The notes beneath the pieces were generated by a model, which was not told the origin of the DNA, searched no databases, and saw only the letters and a program-made list of their open reading frames with translations. The position numbers and the translations under genes are program-made. From CALBZH01 sp964538515 (GTDB taxonomy: Bacteria; Desulfobacterota; Syntrophobacteria; Syntrophobacterales; Syntrophobacteraceae), in NCBI GenBank assembly GCA_964538515.1, contig CAZIEW010000030.1:1-56992 (forward strand): a stretch of DNA of 56,992 nucleotides, read 5' to 3'. Of the stretch, positions 1 through 7,687 are shown in pieces. Within the stretch, counting starts at the first letter, position 1. The number at the start of each line of letters is the position of its first letter.

Positions 1-1604
1 TCGATCATCACGGCTCTGGGCAGGATGTCCAATGTCTCCAGCGTTTTCTTGATCTTCGCGTAATCCGCGGCGTTGGCTCTGATCACCAGGGCGTTGTTCA
101 CTTCATCCGGAATGATGATGACCTCCCCGGTGAGCCCGGATGCCGGGGAAATCCCTTGCCCCAAACCGCCGCCCAAGGCTCCGACGCCTCCGGCGACTCC
201 GCCGGCTCTCCTTTGTCCCGTGCCGGTTGTCGAGCCCGTTCCCGTGGTAGAGCCACCAAGGCTTGACCCCAGCGAGCCGCCCATGCTCGAGGTCGAGGAA
301 GTCCCGCGCGACGTCGACGACCCACTCCTCCCAAAGGAAGAAGAGCTGCTTCCAAGGCCGGAAGAAGACGAAGATCTGCCGAAGCCGCTGCTGCCGAACC
401 CGCTGCTTCCAAAACTGCTCCGCCCGGTTGCGCCAACGATCTGCGTCTCGGGCCTTCCGCTGCTCCCGCCGCCCCGCAGCCCGAACACCTGGTTCAAGAT
501 GTCGCCGATGTCACGGGCAAGCCCGTTTTGCACGAAGTAGACGTGAATCTGGTCCCCGCCTTCCTCGCTTTGGACGTCAAGGGCACTCAGCCAGTACTTG
601 GCGGTCTTGATGAGCTCCTGGTTCTGGGCCAGACACAGCACCCCGCCGTAATTGGGCAGCGGAATAAACGCGTAGTTGGCCTTGATGGCGCTTTCCTTGA
701 AGATTTCCAGCTTGCCCATGATGGCTTCCATGCTCTGAACGGCGTCCTGCGGCGAGATGGATTTAAGCGGGACGATCTCCATGTTGACTTCCTGGAGAAC
801 GTTTACATCGAGAGCCTTCAGGACTTCGACGATGGTGCGCGCGTTCTCGGTGCTCTCCACGAAAATCACCGCATTCGTTGTGCCGTCGGAAATCACCTGT
901 CTTCCCGGCGACAGGAAGAATTTGATCGTATTGGTCGCCTGCTTCACGTCCATGTACTTGAGACGGTACATGACGATCACGGGGGTGGCGCCCTTGTCGT
1001 CACGAAGCATCTGCGGCGTCGCGATGCTCAAACTGCTGCTCGTGCTTCGTTGAGCCGGCTGGATGTAATAGACTCCGGCGCGCGGAACGATCGCAATGTC
1101 GTTGGCCTCATAAACCTTACTGACCATCTGGAGCAGCTCTTGTTTCGAGAACTCTCCTTCGAGGTACATGCTGATGCGGCCCTGGAGCTTGGGATCCATC
1201 ACGTAGCTCAGCTTCAGGTAGTCGCCGAAGATTTGATTGGAGACCTCGGCCACATCCGCTTTTTCGAAGTTCAGGATGATTTTTTGTCTGTCTTTGGGAG
1301 CTTGAGACGGCGGCTCCGGCTTGGGTTGGAACGAGGAGGTCATCAGACCGGCTTGAATCTGACTGCTGGGACTCGGCAAAGCTGGAAGCTTTGTTTTCTT
1401 CTCGGCATCCTTGGCTTTGCCTTTCCCTTCCCGAGAGAAGTCGATAGTGTGCTCCATAGACCCCTCTTCGCCAGCTTCGGCCATGAAGGGCGTCTGAGGC
1501 GATTCCCTCCCGACTCTGCTTTTGGGTGAGGAAGGCGTGGAACAGGCTATGAGTAGGACCATTATCAGGCTGCAGATAAAGCCATGGCAAGCTTTTGTAA
1601 TCAT
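1..1604 (-). CDS. gspD: Type II secretion secretin GspD (C-terminus outside window)
   Basis: Outer-membrane secretin that forms the exit pore of the type II secretion system. About 534 N-terminal residues are present; the secretin C-domain lies beyond the left edge. The start is the ATG at 1602-1604, followed by a lipoprotein-type signal peptide with lipobox LIAC, so the protein is probably a self-piloting lipoprotein. The N0 domain follows (ILNFEKADVAEVSNQIF), then N1 and N2 ring-building domains, and N3 ends the visible part with PDEVNNALVIRANAADY. Roughly residues 377-485 are an extended Gly/Ser-rich tract inserted at the N3 loop, longer than the short loop usual in the family. It is the last visible gene of the gsp cluster and is separated from gspM by 161 bp, so it probably has its own promoter. 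Confidence 0.93.
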   Translation of the reverse strand, partial: MITKACHGFICSLIMVLLIACSTPSSPKSRVGRESPQTPFMAEAGEEGSMEHTIDFSREGKGKAKDAEKKTKLPALPSPSSQIQAGLMTSSFQPKPEPPSQAPKDRQKIILNFEKADVAEVSNQIFGDYLKLSYVMDPKLQGRISMYLEGEFSKQELLQMVSKVYEANDIAIVPRAGVYYIQPAQRSTSSSLSIATPQMLRDDKGATPVIVMYRLKYMDVKQATNTIKFFLSPGRQVISDGTTNAVIFVESTENARTIVEVLKALDVNVLQEVNMEIVPLKSISPQDAVQSMEAIMGKLEIFKESAIKANYAFIPLPNYGGVLCLAQNQELIKTAKYWLSALDVQSEEGGDQIHVYFVQNGLARDIGDILNQVFGLRGGGSSGRPETQIVGATGRSSFGSSGFGSSGFGRSSSSSGLGSSSSSFGRSGSSTSRGTSSTSSMGGSLGSSLGGSTTGTGSTTGTGQRRAGGVAGGVGALGGGLGQGISPASGLTGEVIIIPDEVNNALVIRANAADYAKIKKTLETLDILPRAVMI

Positions 1605-1671
1605 GGGTAGGCCTTTCTCCTTGGCATTGACGGTCAGGAGGTCACTGCCGCTCCCTGTAAGAATTTTGCCA

Positions 1672-1701
1672 CTTATAATACAACACAGCGTATGCTTGCA
1701 A
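1672..1701 (-). promoter_or_regulatory. Putative sigma-70 promoter of gspD
   Basis: On the minus strand TTGCAA (1701-1696) is followed after 18 bp by TATAAG (1677-1672), about 70 bp upstream of the gspD start. Most other junctions in the gsp cluster are short or overlapping, so the 161-bp gap with this element suggests separate transcription of the secretin gene. Prediction from sequence only. Confidence 0.45.
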
Positions 1702-1765
1702 GATCACAAATAGATTTTCCATAGGAAGTTTTGATGCGGCAGCTGAAATGCGTTTTTTACTCCGC

Positions 1766-2344
1766 CTATGACTTTTCTCCTTTTTCCATCAAGGCCGCGA
1801 GAATGACGTTGATCACAAGGTCGGGGCCTCCCTTTCGCTGGACTTTCTGAATATTCATCTCTTGAACCACGATCGAGGTCTGAAAGTTGCGCACTCTGTC
1901 AAGGAAATAATTCAGCCCCTCGATAGTCGTCATGAAATTGAATCGCAGAGTAACCTCTTGATACAATCCATGCTCCTTACTCGCGAGCACCTGGTAGGTC
2001 TTCATATCCAGTTTTTGACCATCCTTGGCGGAAAGCATATCACCAAGAGAAGCTGCAAGCTGATACGGATCGTGCCCTTTAAATAAAGACTTCTGAAGCT
2101 CCTTGAGCTTGCTTTCCTGCTTAGTCAGATTATCCCGTATCGATTGTGCTTGCTTGAGCTTTTCCTCGTACTTGGCGGCAATCTCGGTTTGTTGTTTCAC
2201 CCGATTCGTGACTTCTTCCTTCTCGGCCAAAATGGGGGCCAGCCAAAAGACATGCAGCACCGACAAGGAAAGGAGCGCGATGAGAGCGAACGCGACCGAG
2301 CCTTTGTACTTCTTCAGATTCTCCCAAGAAAGGTCATTGCGCAT
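1766..2344 (-). CDS. gspM: Type II secretion inner-membrane protein GspM (PilO-like)
   Basis: Bitopic inner-membrane protein of the secretion platform that partners GspL. The 192-residue product has a short cytoplasmic N-terminus, one membrane span at about residues 15-38 (SVAFALIALLSLSVLHVFW), a coiled-coil segment (about 45-80) and a ferredoxin-like periplasmic domain. The ATG at 2344 was chosen because GAGGAGG lies about 10 nt upstream; it overlaps the end of gspL by 11 bp, indicating translational coupling. Upstream in-frame starts lie deep in gspL and would add an unlikely basic extension. Identification rests on architecture and position, since GspM sequences are poorly conserved. Confidence 0.8.
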   Translation of the reverse strand: MRNDLSWENLKKYKGSVAFALIALLSLSVLHVFWLAPILAEKEEVTNRVKQQTEIAAKYEEKLKQAQSIRDNLTKQESKLKELQKSLFKGHDPYQLAASLGDMLSAKDGQKLDMKTYQVLASKEHGLYQEVTLRFNFMTTIEGLNYFLDRVRNFQTSIVVQEMNIQKVQRKGGPDLVINVILAALMEKGEKS

Positions 2345-3917
2345 TCTCATCCGCTTCCTCCTCAACCAATTCTCCATCCTCTTCCAGCTCCACGACGGCT
2401 TCGTCGCCTTCGTCGACTTCTTCCGAGTCTTCAGGGGCCGCAAGCTCGGCATCGTCATCGGTCGGCGACGGCGAGGGAGTCTCCTCCGGAGGCGCCCCGA
2501 GCGCGTCGGCCTTCTCGTCTTCGCGAGACACCGGCAGCGAAGCGATTGCCTTGCGAAATTTCTCCAGGTCTAGTTGCAGCTGAACGTTGAATCGCTCTGT
2601 ATCCGCGGATGGGTTGCGCGTCACCGGAGAAGCGAATTTGACGTCCGAAAATCCTTCGATCTTCGAAAGCTCCGGAAGAAACTTGATCGCGGACTTGCTC
2701 TCCCCACGCAGGATGACCTGGCCTTTTCGAATGGAGAAATAATTCAAGTAGGTGTCTTCGGGAGTTACGTTCGACAGAAGCGTGAGCATCTCCAGGAGCG
2801 GATATCCCTCAAGGTCGAACTGCGAGAGGGTCTTCTGGTCTTCCTCAAATTTGGCGATGCGAGTCTGCAGCTGCTCAATCGGCTTCCACTGGCTTTCAAG
2901 CGCCGCGACCTGGCGCTTCAGCCGCGTCGAGGCTTCCTTGGCTTGATTGAAGCTATGAACCGCATACAACGCGAAAGCACCATAGAGGACGGCGGCCGCC
3001 AAGACCGGCCACACCACTTTGGGCACCTCCCACGGCTTGAGAACGATGCTCGCGTCGAATGTTCTGACCGAGCTCTGATCGAGAACGCGAGGCACCCAAC
3101 GCTCGATCATCAAGCCTTCCAGCGCATGGACATTCAGTGGAAGCTGCTCTTGAAAGGCTTCTCCCCTCCTGGCGTCGTCAGGGTGACGTTTCGATTCGAG
3201 GAGCTCGATCGGCAAGGTTTCCTCGTCGCCGTTCAATCTGGAGCATGCCAGATTCTCTCGAGCCATTTGGAGCGAGAAGCTCGTCCTCCCCACCAGATAC
3301 GATTCGAGCAACCGCCCATCCAGGTAGCGGTGGACCTCCATTTGAGCTGGATTGACCATCCGGCCGTAGCTCAGCAGCGCCCCGCCGTTCTCTGCTTCCC
3401 TGGAGACCGATTCCTTTTCAAAAACCTGGTAGTACAAAGCGCTCGGAATCAGAGAAAAGGAAAGGTATGCCGCTCCCGAAAGCGCCTGACTGAACTTTTC
3501 GGCCACCTCTCGCCGAATGCTGAAGATCGGGACACTCAAATGATGCTCCATCCGGCACGCTGGGCCGGCGAATGAGAGCACCTGATCCGGATCGTAGAAG
3601 AGATTCTCCTGCCAGTCGAATGCGACGGCATGCTCCAGTTGCTGCTCCAAGGCCAACGGATACTGCTCTCGGTGGAGCGAATAATAGGGCAGGGACAGAA
3701 AAACGATGAAAGCGGTCTTCCTGGGATCCCGGATCCGCAGGTTCAACCGCTGAAGCGAATCAAAGACGTTTTCCCCTTCGGGAAGGGGATAAACCTCCGA
3801 GGCTTCGATTTCCCAGGAGCGCCACTTGCGGTGGGCCCACAAGACTTCAACGCGATCCGTTTCGACGTAGGCAGCCACCAGATGGCGAGCCCGCTGTTGC
3901 ATGAAACGCACGAGCAT
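2334..3917 (-). CDS. gspL: Type II secretion protein GspL (PilM/PilN-like)
   Basis: Links the cytoplasmic ATPase GspE to the membrane platform. The 527-residue protein has an actin-like cytoplasmic domain (about 1-290), one membrane span (about 310-330, VVWPVLAAAVLYGAFALYAV), a coiled coil and a ferredoxin-like periplasmic domain (about 370-465). The start ATG at 3917 has GGAAGGA 8 nt upstream. The last 60 or so residues are strongly acidic and proline-rich (many Glu/Asp), a tail not usual in GspL and predicted to face the periplasm. It overlaps gspM. It lies 44 bp downstream of gspK. Confidence 0.82.
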   Translation of the reverse strand: MLVRFMQQRARHLVAAYVETDRVEVLWAHRKWRSWEIEASEVYPLPEGENVFDSLQRLNLRIRDPRKTAFIVFLSLPYYSLHREQYPLALEQQLEHAVAFDWQENLFYDPDQVLSFAGPACRMEHHLSVPIFSIRREVAEKFSQALSGAAYLSFSLIPSALYYQVFEKESVSREAENGGALLSYGRMVNPAQMEVHRYLDGRLLESYLVGRTSFSLQMARENLACSRLNGDEETLPIELLESKRHPDDARRGEAFQEQLPLNVHALEGLMIERWVPRVLDQSSVRTFDASIVLKPWEVPKVVWPVLAAAVLYGAFALYAVHSFNQAKEASTRLKRQVAALESQWKPIEQLQTRIAKFEEDQKTLSQFDLEGYPLLEMLTLLSNVTPEDTYLNYFSIRKGQVILRGESKSAIKFLPELSKIEGFSDVKFASPVTRNPSADTERFNVQLQLDLEKFRKAIASLPVSREDEKADALGAPPEETPSPSPTDDDAELAAPEDSEEVDEGDEAVVELEEDGELVEEEADENAQ

Positions 3918-3961
3918 GTGCAACGTCCTTCCACTCTCTCGTCGTTTGCTTTGAATGACTG

Positions 3962-4831
3962 CTACAATACCTTCCGGTGGAGGACCTGGTAACCTTGACC
4001 GGCACCAGGCGTGAATCGGATGGTCAGCCAGATCAGGACAGGCGGCGGCCCGGCGACAGCTCTCCCAAGGGAAAGGATCCGATAGACTCCCCCGTTTTCC
4101 CAGGTAACCACTCTCTCATCCAATTCCTCTTCAAGCACTTCATCCGCGATCGTACGATTATTGCCATGAACCGTGAGCAATTCAAACAGGGAATTGCGCT
4201 GCGGAAACAGGGGATCCAGCGTGAACCCGGACCGACTCGCTCCCTCCGAGGTCTCCTCTCTGCCGTGCCCGTAAAAGAGCTGGCTCGAAACGCCCGGAAC
4301 CAGGAGAAGCTGGTCCAGGCTGAGCAAGGGCCCATTGAAAGGACCGTACGGCAACCCCAGCTGGGCGTACCGATCTTTCTCCGCCCCGTGGAGACGCTGC
4401 AAGTCGTCTTGGTCGACAAAGTCAGCAATGACGTCCGCCAACTGCTCCGCCGCCGCGTCATCGAGTCCCGTTCTGAGCAAGGCGCGCTTCAGTTGATCCG
4501 GTTGAGCGAGATTCACGTTCAGCTTCCGGGATTCGGCCTCGACAAGGACCACCGCCTCGCCGGTCTGGTATTCGATGAGATGAGGCCTCCCGTCAGGCTG
4601 CCAATTGTCTTCCTGCTTTCGCTCCAGCCCCGTCGGAAGAGTCTGTCCCAGCCGCGCAAGGGCTTCATAACAACCGCCGATGGCCAGATGCATCGCTTGA
4701 GACTTGCGCAGCAGATGGATCTGCTCTTCACCCTGAAGACGGGTTTCAGCGCCAATTTGCATGGCAAACCACATGATCAGAGCGCAAACCCATAGAACCG
4801 CGACGACAATGACGCCGTCTTCCTGCTTCAT
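3962..4831 (-). CDS. gspK: Minor pseudopilin GspK
   Basis: Large minor pseudopilin thought to cap the tip of the type II pseudopilus and help start its assembly. 289 residues. The N-terminus has a very short leader ending in Gly (MKQEDG) followed by the hydrophobic stretch VIVVAVLWVCALIMWF; the Glu at mature position 5 seen in other pseudopilins is absent, which is typical of GspK. The large globular insert contains helix-hairpin-helix-like segments (LNVNLAQPDQLKRALL, LSLDQLLLVPGVS) characteristic of the GspK/PilX-type family. Its start overlaps the gspJ stop by 4 bp. Confidence 0.88.
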   Translation of the reverse strand: MKQEDGVIVVAVLWVCALIMWFAMQIGAETRLQGEEQIHLLRKSQAMHLAIGGCYEALARLGQTLPTGLERKQEDNWQPDGRPHLIEYQTGEAVVLVEAESRKLNVNLAQPDQLKRALLRTGLDDAAAEQLADVIADFVDQDDLQRLHGAEKDRYAQLGLPYGPFNGPLLSLDQLLLVPGVSSQLFYGHGREETSEGASRSGFTLDPLFPQRNSLFELLTVHGNNRTIADEVLEEELDERVVTWENGGVYRILSLGRAVAGPPPVLIWLTIRFTPGAGQGYQVLHRKVL

Positions 4832-5502
4832 TGACCTTTACGCTTTCCGCCGACAAGCTTCTGGCCTGCTTCCTGCTCCAAGTCGCGAGGAAAAAACGAG
4901 TTGGGGACGATCACAGCAGTTCTCTTCTCCCCTTCTCGATCACTCCAGCGCACCCCGACCACTGCCGGAATGTCTTTTTCATCATTCCACTGCTTTTCCA
5001 ACGCCCCTTCGGCACCCGCGAAAAAGAATGCAACCTGAAGCGCTTCGGTAGCCTGGAATTCGGGCCATGATTTCTTCTTGCCCGGCTCGAGCTTCATGAA
5101 CTGCTCAATGGGCTCGGGATGGTACGGATCGAAGGGGATCTCGGCATAGTAGAGGAGCCTTTCCGACGGCTTGAACACGTAGCGAGCCACCACGGGAACG
5201 CCATGCGAGAGAGCGCGAACCGAGACATCCGTGGCAAAGGTCAGGGCATGCTCCTTCCCCTGAAACACAATGCGAGACTCCATCTCGGCCCGTACCGGTA
5301 CCGGGTTCATGCTGGCGAGCTGCCACTTCAGGAGGTCAATCAGCGCGGGCATGTCGCTCGTCTTCCGGTCAAACTGACGCTCCCAAACGCGCAGAGAAAA
5401 CCCAAGCGCAACCGAGAGGATGCCCATGACCAGCGAGGAGATCAGCAGTGCAAGAACCAGCTCGAGCATCGTAAAACCAAGGCTGTCGTGCTTCGATGTC
5501 AT
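4828..5502 (-). CDS. gspJ: Minor pseudopilin GspJ
   Basis: Minor pseudopilin of the tip complex (GspI-J-K). 224 residues with a class III prepilin leader MTSKHDSLG cleaved before FTMLELVLAL, including the conserved Glu5, followed by the N-terminal helix and a beta-rich domain with SWPEFQATEALQVAFFF. It overlaps gspI upstream and gspK downstream by 4 bp each (ATGA type), so the three are translationally coupled. It needs processing by a prepilin peptidase (GspO/PilD), which is not in this window. Confidence 0.88.
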   Translation of the reverse strand: MTSKHDSLGFTMLELVLALLISSLVMGILSVALGFSLRVWERQFDRKTSDMPALIDLLKWQLASMNPVPVRAEMESRIVFQGKEHALTFATDVSVRALSHGVPVVARYVFKPSERLLYYAEIPFDPYHPEPIEQFMKLEPGKKKSWPEFQATEALQVAFFFAGAEGALEKQWNDEKDIPAVVGVRWSDREGEKRTAVIVPNSFFPRDLEQEAGQKLVGGKRKGQ

Positions 5503-5918
5503 TCCAGCTCCGACTTGTTGGGCACGAGAACGCTGAGCTCGAGTGTCTGACTCTTACACTGAAGCAAAACCCGGTACAGCTGCCCGGACCGGTTGGGCAG
5601 ATCGTCTCCGTTGGGAGCGACCACCTGCTGCGCCACGATGTTCACAGGAGGAGCCCCTTCAACCATTTGGGATGCCATGGTCCCCTGGAGCAGTTTTTCA
5701 GGAGAGGCAAGAATCTCCTGCGCCGCAGCCTCAAGAACCGGCTGAATGACATTTCTATCCTTGATTCTGACCCCCAGCTGGAGGGCAGCCGAAATCCCAC
5801 CCATGGCGCCGCCCAGCACAACTACGGCAATCACAAGCCCTACCATGACTTCGAGCAAGGTGAAGCCTTTGGAGCGGAAGCCTTCGCGACCCTGCATCCT
5901 GCCAACTCCTCGCATCAT
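5499..5918 (-). CDS. gspI: Minor pseudopilin GspI
   Basis: Minor pseudopilin that starts tip assembly. 139 residues from the ATG at 5918; the leader ends in KG and mature sequence begins FTLLEVMVGLVIAVVVLGG with Glu5. The chosen ATG overlaps the gspH stop in an ATGATG context with GGAGGGG just upstream; the second ATG of the pair (5915) has better spacing and is equally possible, as is an internal Met about 20 nt on. The globular domain is short, as usual for GspI. Confidence 0.86.
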   Translation of the reverse strand: MMRGVGRMQGREGFRSKGFTLLEVMVGLVIAVVVLGGAMGGISAALQLGVRIKDRNVIQPVLEAAAQEILASPEKLLQGTMASQMVEGAPPVNIVAQQVVAPNGDDLPNRSGQLYRVLLQCKSQTLELSVLVPNKSELE

Positions 5919-6379
5919 CGCCCCTCCACCACGCTCCAACGTACCGTCCCGAAAAGCGGATGAATGCTGATGCGGAAGGATCGCACCTTGTCGAACACCA
6001 GCTCCATGTCATTGCCCACCAGACTTCCATCCGGGTAGAACAGCACCAGGTGATCGCCCGTTTCGGGATCACGCTCAAGGTTATCTGCGTAGATATCAAC
6101 GTTTTCCGGTATGGGCCTTCTGAGCGGCAGCCCGAAATCATACAGCCGCTCACCGCTGCGGATACGGAAAGCCGTCACCTCCCCGGAATTCATTGCCACC
6201 AGCCGAGCCCGACGAAGGGTCTGAACAAATTCCAGCAGAAACTCTCTGTCCTCCATGCGCTTCCAGCCTCCGCCCACGCGGGGGAGAATGAGCCCGGCGG
6301 TCAGGGCCAGAATCATCAGGACCAGAATAAGCTCGAGGAGAGTAAAACCACGTGCATGATTACTAATTGTCGTTCTCAT
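5915..6379 (-). CDS. gspH: Minor pseudopilin GspH
   Basis: Minor pseudopilin of the GspH/FimT family. 154 residues: leader MRTTISNHARG, then FTLLELILVLMILALTAGLILP with Glu5, the family segment FVQTLRRARLVAMNSGE, and a C-terminal beta-sandwich ending LFGTVRWSVVEGR. It is clearly GspH-like and not the major pseudopilin GspG, whose gene would be expected just upstream between gspF and gspH. No strong ribosome binding site is seen ahead of the ATG. Confidence 0.87.
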   Translation of the reverse strand: MRTTISNHARGFTLLELILVLMILALTAGLILPRVGGGWKRMEDREFLLEFVQTLRRARLVAMNSGEVTAFRIRSGERLYDFGLPLRRPIPENVDIYADNLERDPETGDHLVLFYPDGSLVGNDMELVFDKVRSFRISIHPLFGTVRWSVVEGR

Positions 6380-6454
6380 GTGTTATCAGCCGGTTGCGGC
6401 CACACCCACACCTGTAGGGGTTTTGGCGTCGAGTCCAATATGACCGAGCGGGCG

Positions 6455-7642
6455 TCAGAACTTGATCTCATTGATCCCGAAGATCGCCGAGAACATGCTC
6501 AACACCATCGTGCCGATCACAACCGCCGTGGCGATGATGACCACCGGCTCAAGCAGCGTCATCAGTCTTTGCAGCGTTCGCTGAAGCTCACGTTCGAAAT
6601 GGTCACTCAAACCGAGGAGCCCGTCACCAAGGTTCCCCTGTTCTTCGGCGATGCGCAGCATGGTACCCATACGCGCCGGAAAGGGCTCGTGGGACCTGAA
6701 GAAGTTGCTCATGGAGTGGCCCACCTTGATTTCGCGGTGCAGCGGAGCCATAAAATCCTTGAGCACGCTGTTCATGAGCACTTGCTCGCCCAAACTGAGG
6801 GCACGCAGCAGAGGAACGCCCGATTCGATCATCGTCCCCAAAGTACGGCAAAACCGCGTCAATTCGCTGTGCAGAACAAGATAGCGTGACAAGGGAAGTC
6901 GGAGAACGATCCGGTCGATAACCCGTCGCGTCTTGGGCTCACGATACGCATAGCGTCCTCCCCAAAAGCAGAGCGCAAACAGCACAGGAAGGACCCACCC
7001 GTATTCCTTCAGCAGCACCCCGGCGTCAAGCATGATCTGGGTGAGCACAGGGACTTTCTGATTCAGGTCATGAAAGATCTGAGCGAATTTCGGGATGACA
7101 TAAATGAGGAGGATCACCATTGAAAGCATGCTGACACCCAACAGAATGACAGGGTAAATCATCGAGGATATCAAGCTCTGTCGGAACGCGCGGCGCTGCT
7201 CCATGTATTGAGCCAGTCGCTTCAGAATGGGTCCGAGGGTGCCGCTGGCTTCTCCCGCACGAATCATGTGGTCGGACACGGAGCCAAACACGTCTCGATA
7301 TTTGCCCACGGCCCCCGACAGGTCGCTTCCGCCTTGGACATCCGACAGGAGATCGGTGACCACGCGCTGAAACACCTTATGCGTCTGGTTGGTGCTAATG
7401 AGAGCTAGGGCGCGGTCAACCGAGAGTCCGGCGTTGAGCAGGTCGGAAAGGTCGTAGAAAAAGCGGATGATATGATCCTCGGGGACTCGCCTCGGCCGAC
7501 TGCTCCGAACAGCCTTGATCTTGACCGGGTACATTCTCCCGGCCTTGAGCTTCCGCGCGGCGTCAACCTCCGATGAGGCTTCCAGTACGCCGCGATGGCT
7601 TTGCCCTTGGAGGTCTCGTGCTTGATACTGATAGAATCCCAT
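6455..7642 (-). CDS. gspF: Type II secretion inner-membrane platform protein GspF
   Basis: Polytopic platform protein that couples the GspE ATPase to pseudopilus growth. 395 residues with two GspF/PilC domains (about 65-190 and 265-390); characteristic segments FFYDLSDLLNAGLSVDRAL and LTRFCRTLGTMIESGVPLL, and three membrane spans near 170-190, 215-240 and 370-390. Full family length. It lies 45 bp after gspE and 75 bp before gspH. Confidence 0.95.
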   Translation of the reverse strand: MGFYQYQARDLQGQSHRGVLEASSEVDAARKLKAGRMYPVKIKAVRSSRPRRVPEDHIIRFFYDLSDLLNAGLSVDRALALISTNQTHKVFQRVVTDLLSDVQGGSDLSGAVGKYRDVFGSVSDHMIRAGEASGTLGPILKRLAQYMEQRRAFRQSLISSMIYPVILLGVSMLSMVILLIYVIPKFAQIFHDLNQKVPVLTQIMLDAGVLLKEYGWVLPVLFALCFWGGRYAYREPKTRRVIDRIVLRLPLSRYLVLHSELTRFCRTLGTMIESGVPLLRALSLGEQVLMNSVLKDFMAPLHREIKVGHSMSNFFRSHEPFPARMGTMLRIAEEQGNLGDGLLGLSDHFERELQRTLQRLMTLLEPVVIIATAVVIGTMVLSMFSAIFGINEIKF

Positions 7643-7687
7643 AGGCCTACGCTACCCGATTTCACCGTTGTGGGGAACAGCCGGGCG

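Noticed and set aside
528..1529. 333-residue plus-strand reading frame
   Set aside because: It is antisense to gspD, which has clear family motifs; long antisense frames are common in this G+C-rich codon usage.
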